Assembly: GCA_015233155.1 (NCBI GenBank)
Contig: JADFYG010000038.1
Span: 1-63,724, forward strand
DNA from: Candidatus Rifleibacteriota bacterium
Lineage (GTDB): Bacteria > Muiribacteriota > Ozemobacteria > Ozemobacterales > Ozemobacteraceae
DNA length: 63,724 nt
Reading direction: 5' to 3'
Of the stretch, positions 34,043 to 43,467 are shown piece by piece (the stretch's first letter is position 1; each line of letters opens with the position of its first letter). The position numbers and the translations under genes are program-made. The notes beneath the pieces were generated by a model that was not told the DNA's origin, made no database searches, and was given only the letters and a program-made list of their open reading frames with translations.

Positions 34043-34732
34043 ATGGCAACCGATAATTCCCTCCTAGAGTTATTCAAAGGCATGCATTTCATCCCCTGGA
34101 TGACGGCTGTTCACGCAGTTGTTATCGGGTATTTACTCGGGTCGATTCCCACAGCTTACTGGTATTCCCTGGTAGTCCACCGTATCAACATATTCGAATT
34201 CGGCAGCAAAAATATGGGTGCGACCAATGTTCATCGTGTTCTTGGGGCCTTCCCATTCGCGATTGTTCTATCTCTGGATATTGCCAAGGGGGCAGTAGCA
34301 GTCCTTCTGGCACATTGGTTGGTCATAGATCCCTCGATCATGATCCCGGTAAAGCTCACCGCTGGCGCGGCTGCAGTTGCGGGCCATACGCTTTCCTTCT
34401 GGGTGAATTTCCGAGGTGGAAAAGGCGTGGCTACGGGGCTTGGCGTATTTTTGGCCATTACTCCCTTTTCATCTCTGGCGGCGATGGTCATTTTTTTGTT
34501 CGTATTGATGGTAAGCGGTTTTGTCTCTCTAAGTTCCATCATTTCAGCCATATCGCTTCCGATATTCATCTTCTGTTTTCAGGAAGGTGGCCAGGATTGG
34601 TGGTTTTCTCTCGATTTATTCGCGGTCATTATTGTTACCTTCATAATTGTAAAACACCGGGCCAATATCTCGCGGCTCTTGCGGGGAGATGAGCTTTCCC
34701 TGCGGCCTGGGAAATCCCGGCTGAAAGGCTGA
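34043..34732 (+). CDS. plsY: Glycerol-3-phosphate acyltransferase PlsY
   Basis: The 229-aa polytopic membrane protein has PlsY motifs GYLLGSIPTAYW, FGSKNMGATNVHR and GHTLSFWVNFRGGKGVATGLG. It uses acyl-phosphate to acylate glycerol-3-phosphate at sn-1, the first step of phospholipid synthesis. It is ~20-30 residues longer than typical, mostly at the N-terminus. It starts 18 nt after der and ends 4 nt before gpsA, whose product makes its acceptor substrate. Confidence 0.96.
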   Translation: MATDNSLLELFKGMHFIPWMTAVHAVVIGYLLGSIPTAYWYSLVVHRINIFEFGSKNMGATNVHRVLGAFPFAIVLSLDIAKGAVAVLLAHWLVIDPSIMIPVKLTAGAAAVAGHTLSFWVNFRGGKGVATGLGVFLAITPFSSLAAMVIFLFVLMVSGFVSLSSIISAISLPIFIFCFQEGGQDWWFSLDLFAVIIVTFIIVKHRANISRLLRGDELSLRPGKSRLKG

Positions 34733-34736
34733 TTAA

Positions 34737-35747
34737 ATGCGGTTGTCCGTGATCGGCGCCGGCTCCTGGGGAACCACGCTCGCTCACCTTTTCTGTTCCA
34801 ACGGGCACTCGGTGCATCTTTGGGCACGAGAACCGGAGGTTGCGGAAGGCATTCGCGAGCGCCATCGAAACCCGTTTTTTGTATCCGGATTAGAACTGTC
34901 CCCGGATATTTTTGTGACCTGCGATCTGGACGAGTGCCTGAAAAAAACTGACGGGGTGGTGTTTGCGGTTCCATCCAATCATCTTCGTCGCATGGCTTGC
35001 GAACTTGCATCACGTGTTTCCAGCGGAACCGGCATTTTGAATGCCGCAAAGGGGCTTGAGCCTGAATCCGGGAAACGCCTGTCAGAAGTGCTTTTAGAAG
35101 TTTTCGGAGTTGCCGCGAACTCAGCTGCCGATCGCATAGCCGTTCTTTCAGGTCCTAACCTGGCAACGGAAATCGCGTCTGGCAAGATTGGGGCCACTGT
35201 CGTGGCTTCCCCAAATGAAGACTGGAATCAAACACTGCAGGAAGCGCTTGCTTCACGCACATTTCGCGTATACAGGCATTCCGATCGCATTGGTGTCGAG
35301 CTGGGAGGCACGCTGAAAAATGTCTTTGCCATCGGAGCCGGCATAGTCGATGGCCTCAATCTTGGAGACAATGCGAAGGCCGCTTATCTGACGCGGTGTC
35401 TTCACGAAATGGTCAGGCTCGGAGCCCGGCTTGGCGGTAAACCGGCCACGTTCTATGGACTGTCCGGGCTTGGCGATCTGATGGCGACGGCTATGTCTCC
35501 TCTTTCGCGCAACCATCAAATGGGATTGGCCCTGGCACGCAATCGCAGAGAGGAATTCCAGAACGAATCGGCGCGCATGGTGGTCGAAGGTGTTGAAACT
35601 GCGCGCATGGCGCGGGAATGGGGCAAAAAGCTAACCATTCCGCTGCCAATTACCGAAGAAATATATAGCGTTCTATTCGAAAACAAATCTCCGCGCGAGG
35701 CGGCCAAAGATCTCATGACACGCTCTCTGAAGGATGAGGAGTCCTGA
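34737..35747 (+). CDS. gpsA: Glycerol-3-phosphate dehydrogenase [NAD(P)+]
   Basis: The 336-aa protein has the N-terminal Rossmann motif GAGSWGTTLA, then NAAKGLE, LSGPNLATEIASG, GGTLKNVFAIGAGIVDGL with the catalytic Lys, and TFYGLSGLGDLMATAMS. It reduces dihydroxyacetone phosphate to sn-glycerol-3-phosphate, the PlsY substrate. The length is standard, and it is tightly spaced behind plsY. Confidence 0.97.
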   Translation: MRLSVIGAGSWGTTLAHLFCSNGHSVHLWAREPEVAEGIRERHRNPFFVSGLELSPDIFVTCDLDECLKKTDGVVFAVPSNHLRRMACELASRVSSGTGILNAAKGLEPESGKRLSEVLLEVFGVAANSAADRIAVLSGPNLATEIASGKIGATVVASPNEDWNQTLQEALASRTFRVYRHSDRIGVELGGTLKNVFAIGAGIVDGLNLGDNAKAAYLTRCLHEMVRLGARLGGKPATFYGLSGLGDLMATAMSPLSRNHQMGLALARNRREEFQNESARMVVEGVETARMAREWGKKLTIPLPITEEIYSVLFENKSPREAAKDLMTRSLKDEES

Positions 35748-35900
35748 AAGAAAGTGTGTCAGGAGCAGGACAGGACGGATAAGCACACCGTGACTCACAC
35801 GATATGCCGATACCATTCGAATCCAGTTGGCTCAGCACGGACGGGGCGGACTCTGTAACCACGGAAGGGAAACCTTCCCAATATGACAGGAGTGTTAAAC

Positions 35901-37130
35901 ATGCGACGGATTCTCCTTACCACAGCCGGATTGGGGGCTCTGGTCCTTTTCCTGGGTTTCATGGTTTGGGGCATTTTGTCGCTGCAGCCTCATAAAATAC
36001 CAGACTCGGCAAATGTGACAAAGCCGGTCCCGACCCCGGAGGTAGCTGTGACAAAATCTGCTGATGTAACTAAAATTCGCACTGCTTCAGTATTTTTTCA
36101 AAATCGAACTGAACAGATTTCTTTCTCTGATCAGACATTGCTGAAGATTACGCAGGTCGGCGGAAAATCAGAAACCATGCTCGATGAGGTTGCTGCATCA
36201 GCGTTGATAGCGAGCCTCACTCCCGTAAAGGATTTACCCGGGCCGACTCCTGGTTCGCTCAAGCGCGAGAAGAATGTTTTGACGCGCATCATTCGTGGCA
36301 CTCCGGGCAAGGTCATTGATGCTCAGGAAACCCTCAGATCGCTTGCGGCAACAGTCAAGGCGCATCCGGATGCACAAAGTTATCAGGTCGTCGTTTCGTA
36401 TCGAGAAGACGAAGGCGGGCAAAGTTTCGATGCCTTGCGTAACCAGGAAGGTTTTCGCGAGCTGATCAGTACGTTTGAAACGATTCATACCGGCCATATA
36501 ACGGATGCCGGGCGCAACCAGAATCTGTATATGGCATCGCTCAAGTGTGATGGCCTGGTGGTTCAGCCCGGTGAGGAGTTTAATTTCGACAAGGTTGTTG
36601 GTCCCCGGACAAAAAAGAATGGTTTTCAGGAAGCCGGCGTGATTTCCGGTGGGAAAGTGATCCCTGGCCTCGGCGGAGGAGTCTGTCAGGTCAGCACAAC
36701 ATTGTACCGGTGTTCCCTGCTGGCGAATCTGAAAATTATTGAGAGGCATAATCACTCGATCTACGAGGGAATACCATATGCGGATCGCGGTCTTGACGCA
36801 GCAGTATCCTGGGGAAGCAAAAACTTCCGCGTAAAGAATACCCTGGATATTCCTATTCTTATCAGTTGTTGTGGCAGCGAAGGCCGCGTTCAAGCCAGTA
36901 TATATGCTGCGCGTCGTCCCTTTGAAAGCGTAAAGGTCGTGACCCGTAACGAAAAGGCGACGAATTTTCCGATTCAAAAGTCGCGGGATCCTAAAGCGGC
37001 CCGCCCCGGAGTCACAGGATATACGATAGAATCATATCGGCTGGTAACTATAAACGGTTCCGTTCAAGAGGAACCCCTGGGTCGCGATTTGTATCAAATG
37101 TTTCCGCAGGTCGAGGTTGCAAGTAACTGA
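35901..37130 (+). CDS. VanW-family exported protein
   Basis: The 409-aa protein has an N-terminal membrane segment (residues ~5-28), a PG_binding_4-like region in the middle (~120-200) and a VanW domain (~205-330). The latter has NLYMASLKCDGLVVQPGEEFNFD, FQEAGVISGGKVIPGLGGGVCQVSTTLY and ERHNHS. VanW proteins are envelope-associated with an unknown reaction; despite the name, no resistance function follows. ATG 35901 has AGGAG 8 nt upstream and is preferred over ATG 35883. The next gene starts 2 nt after its stop. Confidence 0.88.
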   Translation: MRRILLTTAGLGALVLFLGFMVWGILSLQPHKIPDSANVTKPVPTPEVAVTKSADVTKIRTASVFFQNRTEQISFSDQTLLKITQVGGKSETMLDEVAASALIASLTPVKDLPGPTPGSLKREKNVLTRIIRGTPGKVIDAQETLRSLAATVKAHPDAQSYQVVVSYREDEGGQSFDALRNQEGFRELISTFETIHTGHITDAGRNQNLYMASLKCDGLVVQPGEEFNFDKVVGPRTKKNGFQEAGVISGGKVIPGLGGGVCQVSTTLYRCSLLANLKIIERHNHSIYEGIPYADRGLDAAVSWGSKNFRVKNTLDIPILISCCGSEGRVQASIYAARRPFESVKVVTRNEKATNFPIQKSRDPKAARPGVTGYTIESYRLVTINGSVQEEPLGRDLYQMFPQVEVASN

Positions 37131-37132
37131 CC

Positions 37133-38641
37133 ATGCTCTCAGAAAAAAACGCAATTCAGTATGGCAATATTATACAAAACCTGAGCTTTAATCTTCTAAC
37201 AGCTATTTTAATTTTCGGTATTCTTGTATGTGGCGCCAGCGTTGGGCGTCTGGATGCCGTCGAATACTCTAATTTTGTCTCACGGGGATTCGAGGGAAAA
37301 GGTGAGCTCGAGTTTCTTCTTCCTGAAGACATCGTTGCTGGCCCGAATGGCGAGATAATCGTAGCCGACCAGAAAAACAATCGTATTCAGGTATTGGGTC
37401 CTGATCTGATTTTCCGGCGATATATTTCCATAAATCAGAATACTATTGGTTTTGCTTCCGTTGCGGCAATGATAAGTGGCAATGCTTCTGAAAGCCGGTC
37501 GAACAAACCGTCGAAGCCTGTGTCGTCGAAGCCAGGGAAAGATGATAACGAAGTCGCCACTTCAGGACCTCATCTGGACAAGCCGGTAGGACTTGCTCTC
37601 GATCGCAAAGGACGTTTGTTGGTCTCTTCATCAGGCAGCCATCAGATATATATTTTTCAATATTCAAATGGCGCCCTGCTTGGCGTAATCGGGAAAAAGG
37701 GGCGAGGGCAGGGGATGTTCGATGCTCCACTCGACATAGATGTCAGCTCTGAGGGTCTTCTGGCCGTAGCTGACAGCAACAACAGACGGATACAGATATT
37801 CGATGCCGATGGAAAATTTCAACGTGAAATCTATTACAAAGAGGAAACCGGCAAAAAAGAGTTGCAGTTGCGGGCGATTGCTCCGCGAGGGGTTCACTGG
37901 CTTTCGGCGGGGGAACTGGTAGTGTCCTATCCCACGTTTTGCCAGGTCGTTTGCTGGGAGCCCAAGGGAAATCTTCTCTGGCGCTATGGAATTCAGGGGA
38001 ATGGCCAGGGTGAATTGAACGAGCCTTCATATATTGCCGCCGGGCCTTCAGGTCATCTGCTCATCTCGGACAGTCATAATCATCGAATTGTCGAGATCAC
38101 CGCAACCGGACTGTTCGTGAAGAATTATCCGTTTGGGCGTGGGAGCGGGCCGGGGCGCTTGTTTTGGCCGCGAGGTCTGATATTCGGCAAAGAGGACACA
38201 CTGGCGATTTGCGATCAGGGGAACAGTCGTATTCAGATCTTTCGTCCGAGCAAGGCTGCCCTGGTACTTCGGGAAGCAAAAGCTCTCGCTGAAAAGGATA
38301 ATTGGGATGAAGCCATGCCCAAGATCGAACAGGTCCTGAATCTTCAACCTGACGATAGTGACGCCCGCATCATGTTGGTAAATGCGCTTCACTTTTTCGG
38401 GGATCGTTCGTTTCAGAAAGGCGATTTCGAAAAGTCGGAAGAATTTTTCCGGCGGGTATTGATTTACAATCCGAATGATACGGAAGTGCCAAAAAAACTG
38501 GATATGCTTTTCTGGGCTTCGAATAAAGATCTTATCATGCGCGGAGTCATAGGTCTGATCGGGGTCGTGGCAGGGTTATTGCTGATATGGGTTGTTAAAA
38601 TCGCTCTCAGCCGGCTAATTTTCGGCTCCGGGTCAGACTGA
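37133..38641 (+). CDS. NHL-repeat and TPR membrane protein
   Basis: The 502-aa protein has a signal/membrane helix (residues ~17-38). Several NHL beta-propeller repeats (~55-375) follow, for example GPNGEIIVADQKNNRIQV, LAVADSNNRRIQIF and LAICDQGNSRIQIF, with a Pro/Lys/Ser linker inserted at ~120-145. Then come TPR-like helices (~385-460) and a C-terminal membrane helix (~468-490). Such proteins bind ligands or partners in the envelope. It is translated with the VanW gene. The stop lies 5 bp before a family B element. Confidence 0.88.
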   Translation: MLSEKNAIQYGNIIQNLSFNLLTAILIFGILVCGASVGRLDAVEYSNFVSRGFEGKGELEFLLPEDIVAGPNGEIIVADQKNNRIQVLGPDLIFRRYISINQNTIGFASVAAMISGNASESRSNKPSKPVSSKPGKDDNEVATSGPHLDKPVGLALDRKGRLLVSSSGSHQIYIFQYSNGALLGVIGKKGRGQGMFDAPLDIDVSSEGLLAVADSNNRRIQIFDADGKFQREIYYKEETGKKELQLRAIAPRGVHWLSAGELVVSYPTFCQVVCWEPKGNLLWRYGIQGNGQGELNEPSYIAAGPSGHLLISDSHNHRIVEITATGLFVKNYPFGRGSGPGRLFWPRGLIFGKEDTLAICDQGNSRIQIFRPSKAALVLREAKALAEKDNWDEAMPKIEQVLNLQPDDSDARIMLVNALHFFGDRSFQKGDFEKSEEFFRRVLIYNPNDTEVPKKLDMLFWASNKDLIMRGVIGLIGVVAGLLLIWVVKIALSRLIFGSGSD

Positions 38642-38646
38642 CTAAT

Positions 38647-38784
38647 GATTAACAAAGGATGCTAACCGGTCAGTTGAGATTTTTCCCTTCGTTCGAAATG
38701 ACAGCATTGCTTGTCATTCCGAACGAATGTGAGAAATCTCGCTTAGCGTAAAGATCCGTGAATATTTAGTCTTCCTTGTTAATC
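38647..38784. repeat. Family B element, complete copy 1 (138 bp)
   Basis: The element runs from GATTAACAAAGGATGCTAA to the inverted end TTCCTTGTTAATC. The interior is a long palindrome (TGAGATTTTTCCC...GAACGAATGTGAGAAATCTC). Its right end encodes the last residues (INKED-stop) of the kinase at 38766. Confidence 0.9.
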
Positions 38785-40493
38785 GTGGACTGACTCCGGC
38801 CATGTTTTTTCTTTGCTATTACGAGTTCTATTCTGAACTCTGCACCGTTGCCGGTATTACGGGCTGAAATGGAACCACCCATATGTTCTTCTATAATCAT
38901 CTTCGCCATATACAACCCTATACCAGTTCCTTTGCCCTGATCCTTGGTTGTAAAGTAAGGCTCAAATATTCTGTCAATCACATTTTGGGGTATTCCACAG
39001 CCGTTATCATTGACTGAAATAATTACATTTTCACCGACCCTTTCGACTTCTATGCTGATAACTCCTTCATGGTTTTTGTTTTTATGCTGGCATTCCGTGA
39101 TCGAGTCCTTTGCATTGCCGATTATATTCAGAAAAACCTGCTCAAATTCATTTTTAAAACCGTGTATCGTCATTTCACAGCAGGTAGTTATATTCACAGC
39201 TTTATCAAAGGTTTTTTTGTGGTTTTTGCAGGTCAGCGAGTAAGATATATTGTTGCTCTTCAACTGTCCTGAAACAAGAGATAATACTTCTCCCATGGCC
39301 GTCTTTACATCAAAGTCAATCGCATTTTTGTCAGATTTGAAGAAGTTCCTGAAATCGTCTATGGTTTTTGACATGAACTGGATCTGTTTCATTCCTTTTC
39401 CAACGACTTTTTCAAGATGTTCCTTGTTAAGTTCTCCATATTCATAAGTGTGTTGTATGCCTTGAATGATCAGTCCCAGCGCATTTAATGGCTGCCTCCA
39501 CTGGTGTGCGATAGCGCCGATCATCTCACCCATGGCTGCCATCTTCGACTGCTGGATAAGCATGTGTTCCTTATCAAGCCTTTTGGCCATCTCCTGATCA
39601 ACGCGTTGCTCCAGCTTTAAATTGAGTTCGCACAGATTTGTTTCCGCTTTTTTGCGCTCGGTGATGTCCTGGATAGTGCCAATCATTTTAACGGCTTTTC
39701 CGGAGCTATCCATAATCACATCTGCCTTTGAATTGATGAAACGCTTTTCTCCGTTGTCAGGTTTGATGATGGAAAAGTCGATATTAAGTGATTTTCCAGA
39801 TGTAACTGCGTCGGAAACAGCTTTTTCCACAAACTCACGCTCGACAGGATCAATCACTTGAAGTAATGCTTCAAACGAATGTTTATCCTGTCGCGGCGGA
39901 ATTCCGAGAATGCGATAATTTTCCTCCGACCAGTAGCGTTCGTTCGTAATTATGTCCCACTCCCAGTTGCCCAGATGGGCGGACTGGTGTGCTCTCTTCA
40001 GTCGGCTCTGGCTTTTTTTAAGCTCTTCTTCAGACCGTTTTTGACTGGTAATATCGCGACCCACGGCCTGATGCTCGACAATATTGCCAAAGGAGTCATA
40101 AATTCCGCGATGAGTCCAGTGCTGCCAGCGTAATTCGTCATCTGTGGTAATTATTCGATGTTCGAGGGCTACCGCCGGCTTCTCCGGTGAAATCTCCGCA
40201 AGCTTGCTTATGATCATTGTCATATCCGGTTCAGGGATATGTGGAAGGAAATTCATGTTGATTAGTTCTTCAGGCTTTTTACCGTAATAACGGGCATAGG
40301 CACTGTTGACGAACGTGAGTTTCCCATCAGGTGCATAACGGCAGATAAGTTCGGTCTGGTCCTCGATTATGGAAAGGTATCGGGCCTCGTTCAGCCTTCG
40401 CATCTCAGCATCCTTGAGCTCAGTGATGTCAGTCAGCGTGATTTTGCATTCACCATTCTGTGCCAAAACTACGTCCAGATTATTCTTTCTCAT
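38766..40493 (-). CDS. PAS-domain sensor histidine kinase, probably 5'-truncated
   Basis: The 575-aa protein has two complete PAS/PAC units (residues ~38-155 and ~165-285). A coiled coil and a HisKA-type domain with the HWRQP motif (AIAHQWRQPLNALG) follow, then HATPase_c (NIIGNAKDSI, DNGCGIP, GTGIGLYMAK). It begins mid-domain: ITLTDITELKDAE is the end of a PAC motif, so an upstream PAS or sensor part has been lost. GGAGAG precedes ATG 40493, so the shortened gene may still be translated. The C-terminal INKED is supplied by a family B repeat. No cognate regulator is adjacent. Confidence 0.85.
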   Translation of the reverse strand: MRKNNLDVVLAQNGECKITLTDITELKDAEMRRLNEARYLSIIEDQTELICRYAPDGKLTFVNSAYARYYGKKPEELINMNFLPHIPEPDMTMIISKLAEISPEKPAVALEHRIITTDDELRWQHWTHRGIYDSFGNIVEHQAVGRDITSQKRSEEELKKSQSRLKRAHQSAHLGNWEWDIITNERYWSEENYRILGIPPRQDKHSFEALLQVIDPVEREFVEKAVSDAVTSGKSLNIDFSIIKPDNGEKRFINSKADVIMDSSGKAVKMIGTIQDITERKKAETNLCELNLKLEQRVDQEMAKRLDKEHMLIQQSKMAAMGEMIGAIAHQWRQPLNALGLIIQGIQHTYEYGELNKEHLEKVVGKGMKQIQFMSKTIDDFRNFFKSDKNAIDFDVKTAMGEVLSLVSGQLKSNNISYSLTCKNHKKTFDKAVNITTCCEMTIHGFKNEFEQVFLNIIGNAKDSITECQHKNKNHEGVISIEVERVGENVIISVNDNGCGIPQNVIDRIFEPYFTTKDQGKGTGIGLYMAKMIIEEHMGGSISARNTGNGAEFRIELVIAKKKHGRSQSTINKED

Positions 40494-40769
40494 AGCTGCG
40501 GCTCTCCGATGTTCCTCCTATGCCTGCTATGGGAAAGCGAGTCTCTGCGGCAGTTGCTGCACTATCAGCAATCAGCGTAACCGGCGTTGTTTTTTCACAA
40601 GAGATTATTATTAGTGATTTCACTGATTTTTTTGTCTTCTCGCCCAATCTGACATCCCCCAAGCTCTCGAGAACCGACACTTTTTATGCCGGAACAAATT
40701 CTATAGTCTATAAATCCATTTTATCGTACGGTTTGTTTGTCGTCCACCCACAATATCTGGATCATCAGG
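40494..40769. other. Intergenic region without a supported gene
   Basis: Short open frames exist on both strands (40520-40801 plus; 40480-40680 minus) but neither shows a ribosome binding site or a recognisable family. It may be the decayed 5' part of the kinase locus. Confidence 0.4.
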
Positions 40770-40918
40770 GCCCTTTAATTCTCCCCCGGAAAATGGCTTG
40801 AATTGCCCGAACTCAACAACTGGCAGGGCTGGACCGCCGGGCCAGCCGTGATAATCTGCAGATATAGGACTCGGCGCGCCCGGCGGTCACGCCCTACCAC
40901 AGAACTTTTAATGCGCCT
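40770..40918. repeat. Dispersed intergenic repeat, family A (copy 2)
   Basis: It closely matches 970-1122: TTAATTCTCCCCCGGA, CTGGACCGCCGGGCCAGCC, then GGACTCGGCGCGCCCGGCGG. Confidence 0.9.
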
Positions 40919-41119
40919 TACCCGACTGCCCCAATATCCGGATCATATTACTCCCTATATATTTTCCACAGTTTGCGCTAAAACCCGGGAAAATCAGAGT
41001 CACTCAAAATATTGCCGCCAGAATGTCAGGAAATTGTCTTGAGGTGAGTATGCCAATATATGGAGCCTTCCGGTATTCCTTATAATCGCGCTCTTTTTTC
41101 CTTGTCCGGGTCTTTTTCA

Positions 41120-41149
41120 TTGACAGTCTTTCCTGGTCTTTCGTAGATT
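41120..41149 (+). promoter_or_regulatory. Probable promoter of the NarL-type two-component operon
   Basis: TTGACA (41120-41125), an 18-bp spacer and TAGATT (41144-41149). It is ~45 bp upstream of the kinase start. Confidence 0.5.
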
Positions 41150-41194
41150 AATTCCATGTTTTCCTCAAAAGAAAATGCCGGTACCGGGTGAATC

Positions 41195-42436
41195 ATGTCT
41201 TATTTGTTCCAAAAAGAGCAGCGCTCCGACGATGCGACCGCAATGATTTCCTCGCCAGATCGTGCTCTCTGGAAGCTCCAGGAGCGGGTAAAGGAGCTCA
41301 CAGCCCTTCATCGAATGGCTGACATTCTACAGAATGACCGACAGAGCATTTCCATGACCATGCAGGAAATCGTGAATATTCTTCCGCCAGCCTGGCAGTA
41401 TCCGGAAATAACGGCTGCGAGGATCACTTTGGGCAGCAAGGCCTTTTTCACACCAAATTTTTCTCCCAGCCCATGGACGCAGTTCGTGCGATTCGGAGTA
41501 AACACTGCATTCACAGGGATGATAGAAGTGGTTTATCTTCAGGAAAAACCAGTTCTGGACGAGGGGCCTTTTCTAGATGAAGAACGTTCTTTGATAAATT
41601 CTCTTGGCCAGATGGTTCAGGCATATCTGGAAAGAAAATGGTACCGACGGGTATTGAAAAGAAATAATGAACGCCTCGAAAGGCAGATTTCCCAAAGAAC
41701 CCGTCAGATTGAAGAAGCCAACCGGAAATTAGTTGATGAGATAAAGCAGCGAAGCAAAGCGGAGAAAAGAGTCCGTCGTTATCAGAAGGATCTTCAGAAA
41801 CTTGTTTCCGACCTTGCTCTCACGGAAGAGCGGGAAAGGAGAAATATTGCCGCTGACCTTCACGATCAGCTCGGTCAGTGTCTGGCCCTTCTAAAAATGA
41901 AAGTTTTGGAATTGCACGGAGAAGCCATCTTTTATGGCATGGAAAATCGCATAGACGAAGTCAGCGGGATGATAAACAAAATTATCCAGTTTACTCGTAG
42001 CCTGACTGCCGAAATCTGTCCTTCGATTCTGTATGACCTCGGATTAGGTCCGGCCATTGAGTGGTTATCTGAGAGATTTAAAAGCAAATACAGGCTTTCA
42101 GTAGTTTTTTCACAGGAAGGTGATTCCGTAAGGATTTCTGAAGAGCTGCGCGGCGCCATTTTCAAAGGTGTTCGCGAGTTGTTGTCTAATGTCGTAAAAC
42201 ATGCTCAAACTGCCGTCGTTCGAGTAAAGGTCGTCTGGAGTGCTGATAAACTGATGATCGAAGTAGGGGATGACGGAATAGGATTCGAGACAAGCTCATT
42301 GAAGAGAAAGGTTCGACAAGATGATTGTTTCGGATTGTTCAGCCTTCGTGAACGAATCGTTTTTCTCGGCGGCTCCATGATTATTGATTCAAAACCGGGG
42401 AAAGGAACGCGGGTGGTCTTTTCCATTCCGATATGA
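41195..42436 (+). CDS. NarL/UhpB-type sensor histidine kinase (HisKA_3)
   Basis: The 413-aa cytoplasmic protein has a GAF-like or unclassified sensor region (residues ~20-150), a coiled coil (~150-215) and the HisKA_3 dimerisation helix with phospho-acceptor His in ERRNIAADLHDQLGQCLA. HATPase_c (~310-413) has VRELLSNVVKHAQ and DDGIGFE. No membrane helix is present, so the signal is intracellular. Its stop is 4 bp before the response regulator start, making them a cognate pair. Confidence 0.92.
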   Translation: MSYLFQKEQRSDDATAMISSPDRALWKLQERVKELTALHRMADILQNDRQSISMTMQEIVNILPPAWQYPEITAARITLGSKAFFTPNFSPSPWTQFVRFGVNTAFTGMIEVVYLQEKPVLDEGPFLDEERSLINSLGQMVQAYLERKWYRRVLKRNNERLERQISQRTRQIEEANRKLVDEIKQRSKAEKRVRRYQKDLQKLVSDLALTEERERRNIAADLHDQLGQCLALLKMKVLELHGEAIFYGMENRIDEVSGMINKIIQFTRSLTAEICPSILYDLGLGPAIEWLSERFKSKYRLSVVFSQEGDSVRISEELRGAIFKGVRELLSNVVKHAQTAVVRVKVVWSADKLMIEVGDDGIGFETSSLKRKVRQDDCFGLFSLRERIVFLGGSMIIDSKPGKGTRVVFSIPI

Positions 42437-42440
42437 CATT

Positions 42441-43091
42441 ATGGAAATACGAATTCTTCTTGCTGATGATCATAAAATTTTGCGTGAGGGTTTGAAAAAC
42501 CTTCTGGACAAGCATTCCGGAATCAAGGTCGTTGGTGAAGCTTCGGACGGCATGCAAGCGATCGAGTTAGCGGACCAACTGAATCCACAAGTTATCATCA
42601 TGGATATTTCCATGCCACTTCTCAATGGAATAGAAGCATCCCGAAAGATTCTTCAGAAAAACAGTGATATTCATATCATTGCCTTGTCCATGCATTCTGA
42701 TCGTCGATTCGTTATAGAAGTCCTCAAGGCGGGTGTTAAAGGTTACGTTTTGAAAGATTCCGCTTTCGAAGAATTATACAAAGCAATCAATACCGTTTTG
42801 AGCGGGCAGGTTTTTCTGAGTTCCGCCATTACCGATATAGTGGTAAGGGAACTCATACAACAAACTGTTCAGGCCCAGGTTCCATCTGCGTTTGCCGTCC
42901 TTTCATCACGGGAAAGAGAAATTCTGCAACTGTTTACCGAGGGGAAATCGACAAAGAGTATTGCGACGTGTCTGAAAATCAGCGTCAAGACGGTGGAAAC
43001 GCATCGCAAGCAGATCATGGACAAACTCGACATCCATACGATTGCCGAGCTTACAAAATACGCGATCCGAGAAGGCCTGACCACCCTGTAG
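42441..43091 (+). CDS. NarL/FixJ-family response regulator
   Basis: The 216-aa protein starts at ATG 42441. It has a receiver domain (residues ~1-118: LADDHKILREG, VIIMDISMPLLNG with phospho-Asp, KDSAFEEL with the switch Lys) and a LuxR-type HTH (~148-210: LSSREREILQLFTEGKSTK, KTVETHRKQIMDKL). It is the partner of the kinase just upstream and is probably a transcription factor. Targets are unknown; amtB and the barrel gene lie ~380 bp downstream. Confidence 0.94.
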   Translation: MEIRILLADDHKILREGLKNLLDKHSGIKVVGEASDGMQAIELADQLNPQVIIMDISMPLLNGIEASRKILQKNSDIHIIALSMHSDRRFVIEVLKAGVKGYVLKDSAFEELYKAINTVLSGQVFLSSAITDIVVRELIQQTVQAQVPSAFAVLSSREREILQLFTEGKSTKSIATCLKISVKTVETHRKQIMDKLDIHTIAELTKYAIREGLTTL

Positions 43092-43120
43092 GCAAGACAG
43101 CAGACAAAATGAAAAAATGG

Positions 43121-43166
43121 AATTAACCACAGATAGACACGGATGAACACAGATAAAGATCGAACA
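43121..43166 (+). repeat. Family D repeat unit (copy 3)
   Basis: A single unit AATTAACCACAGATAGACAC plus GGATGAACACAGATAAAGATCG, matching the tandem units at 10482. The rest of the 43092-43467 gap holds small hairpins but no gene. Confidence 0.85.
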
Positions 43167-43395
43167 ATTTCCCGGTAGTACTCTCATTTGAAATTGGGAC
43201 ACGGCATACGGTGCCCAAGAAAGCCGTTTATGTGTTAACTAAGTGCCCTTCGGGGCTTATGAGAATATATGTGCCAGTTCGAATAAATGTGAATACCCAT
43301 CTATTTTTGCATCAGGAATTGCATCTATAAGATTGCTGATTCTCCTGATAGCGCTTCTTCTGTCGAGCCGTTACCCTGCATGTAATACATGCTCA

Positions 43396-43410
43396 GGGGG
43401 CTATCGTGCA
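43396..43410 (+). promoter_or_regulatory. Possible sigma-54 promoter of amtB
   Basis: GG (43396-43397) and GC (43408-43409) are spaced by 10 bp in AGGGGGCTATCGTGCAA. This is a weak match to TGGCAC-N5-TTGCA. amtB genes are often sigma-54 dependent, but here the -24 box is poor. Confidence 0.3.
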
Positions 43411-43467
43411 ACATTTATTTTCTAATCTGAACATCTCTTATATTCTGACAATAAAGGGGTAGTGAAA

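Noticed and set aside
35901..37130. Vancomycin-resistance gene suggested by the VanW name
   Set aside because: No other van genes are present. VanW domains are common envelope proteins with no shown resistance role on their own.
40520..40801. Plus-strand gene between the PAS kinase and family A repeat
   Set aside because: No ribosome binding site, and the frame runs into the dispersed repeat.
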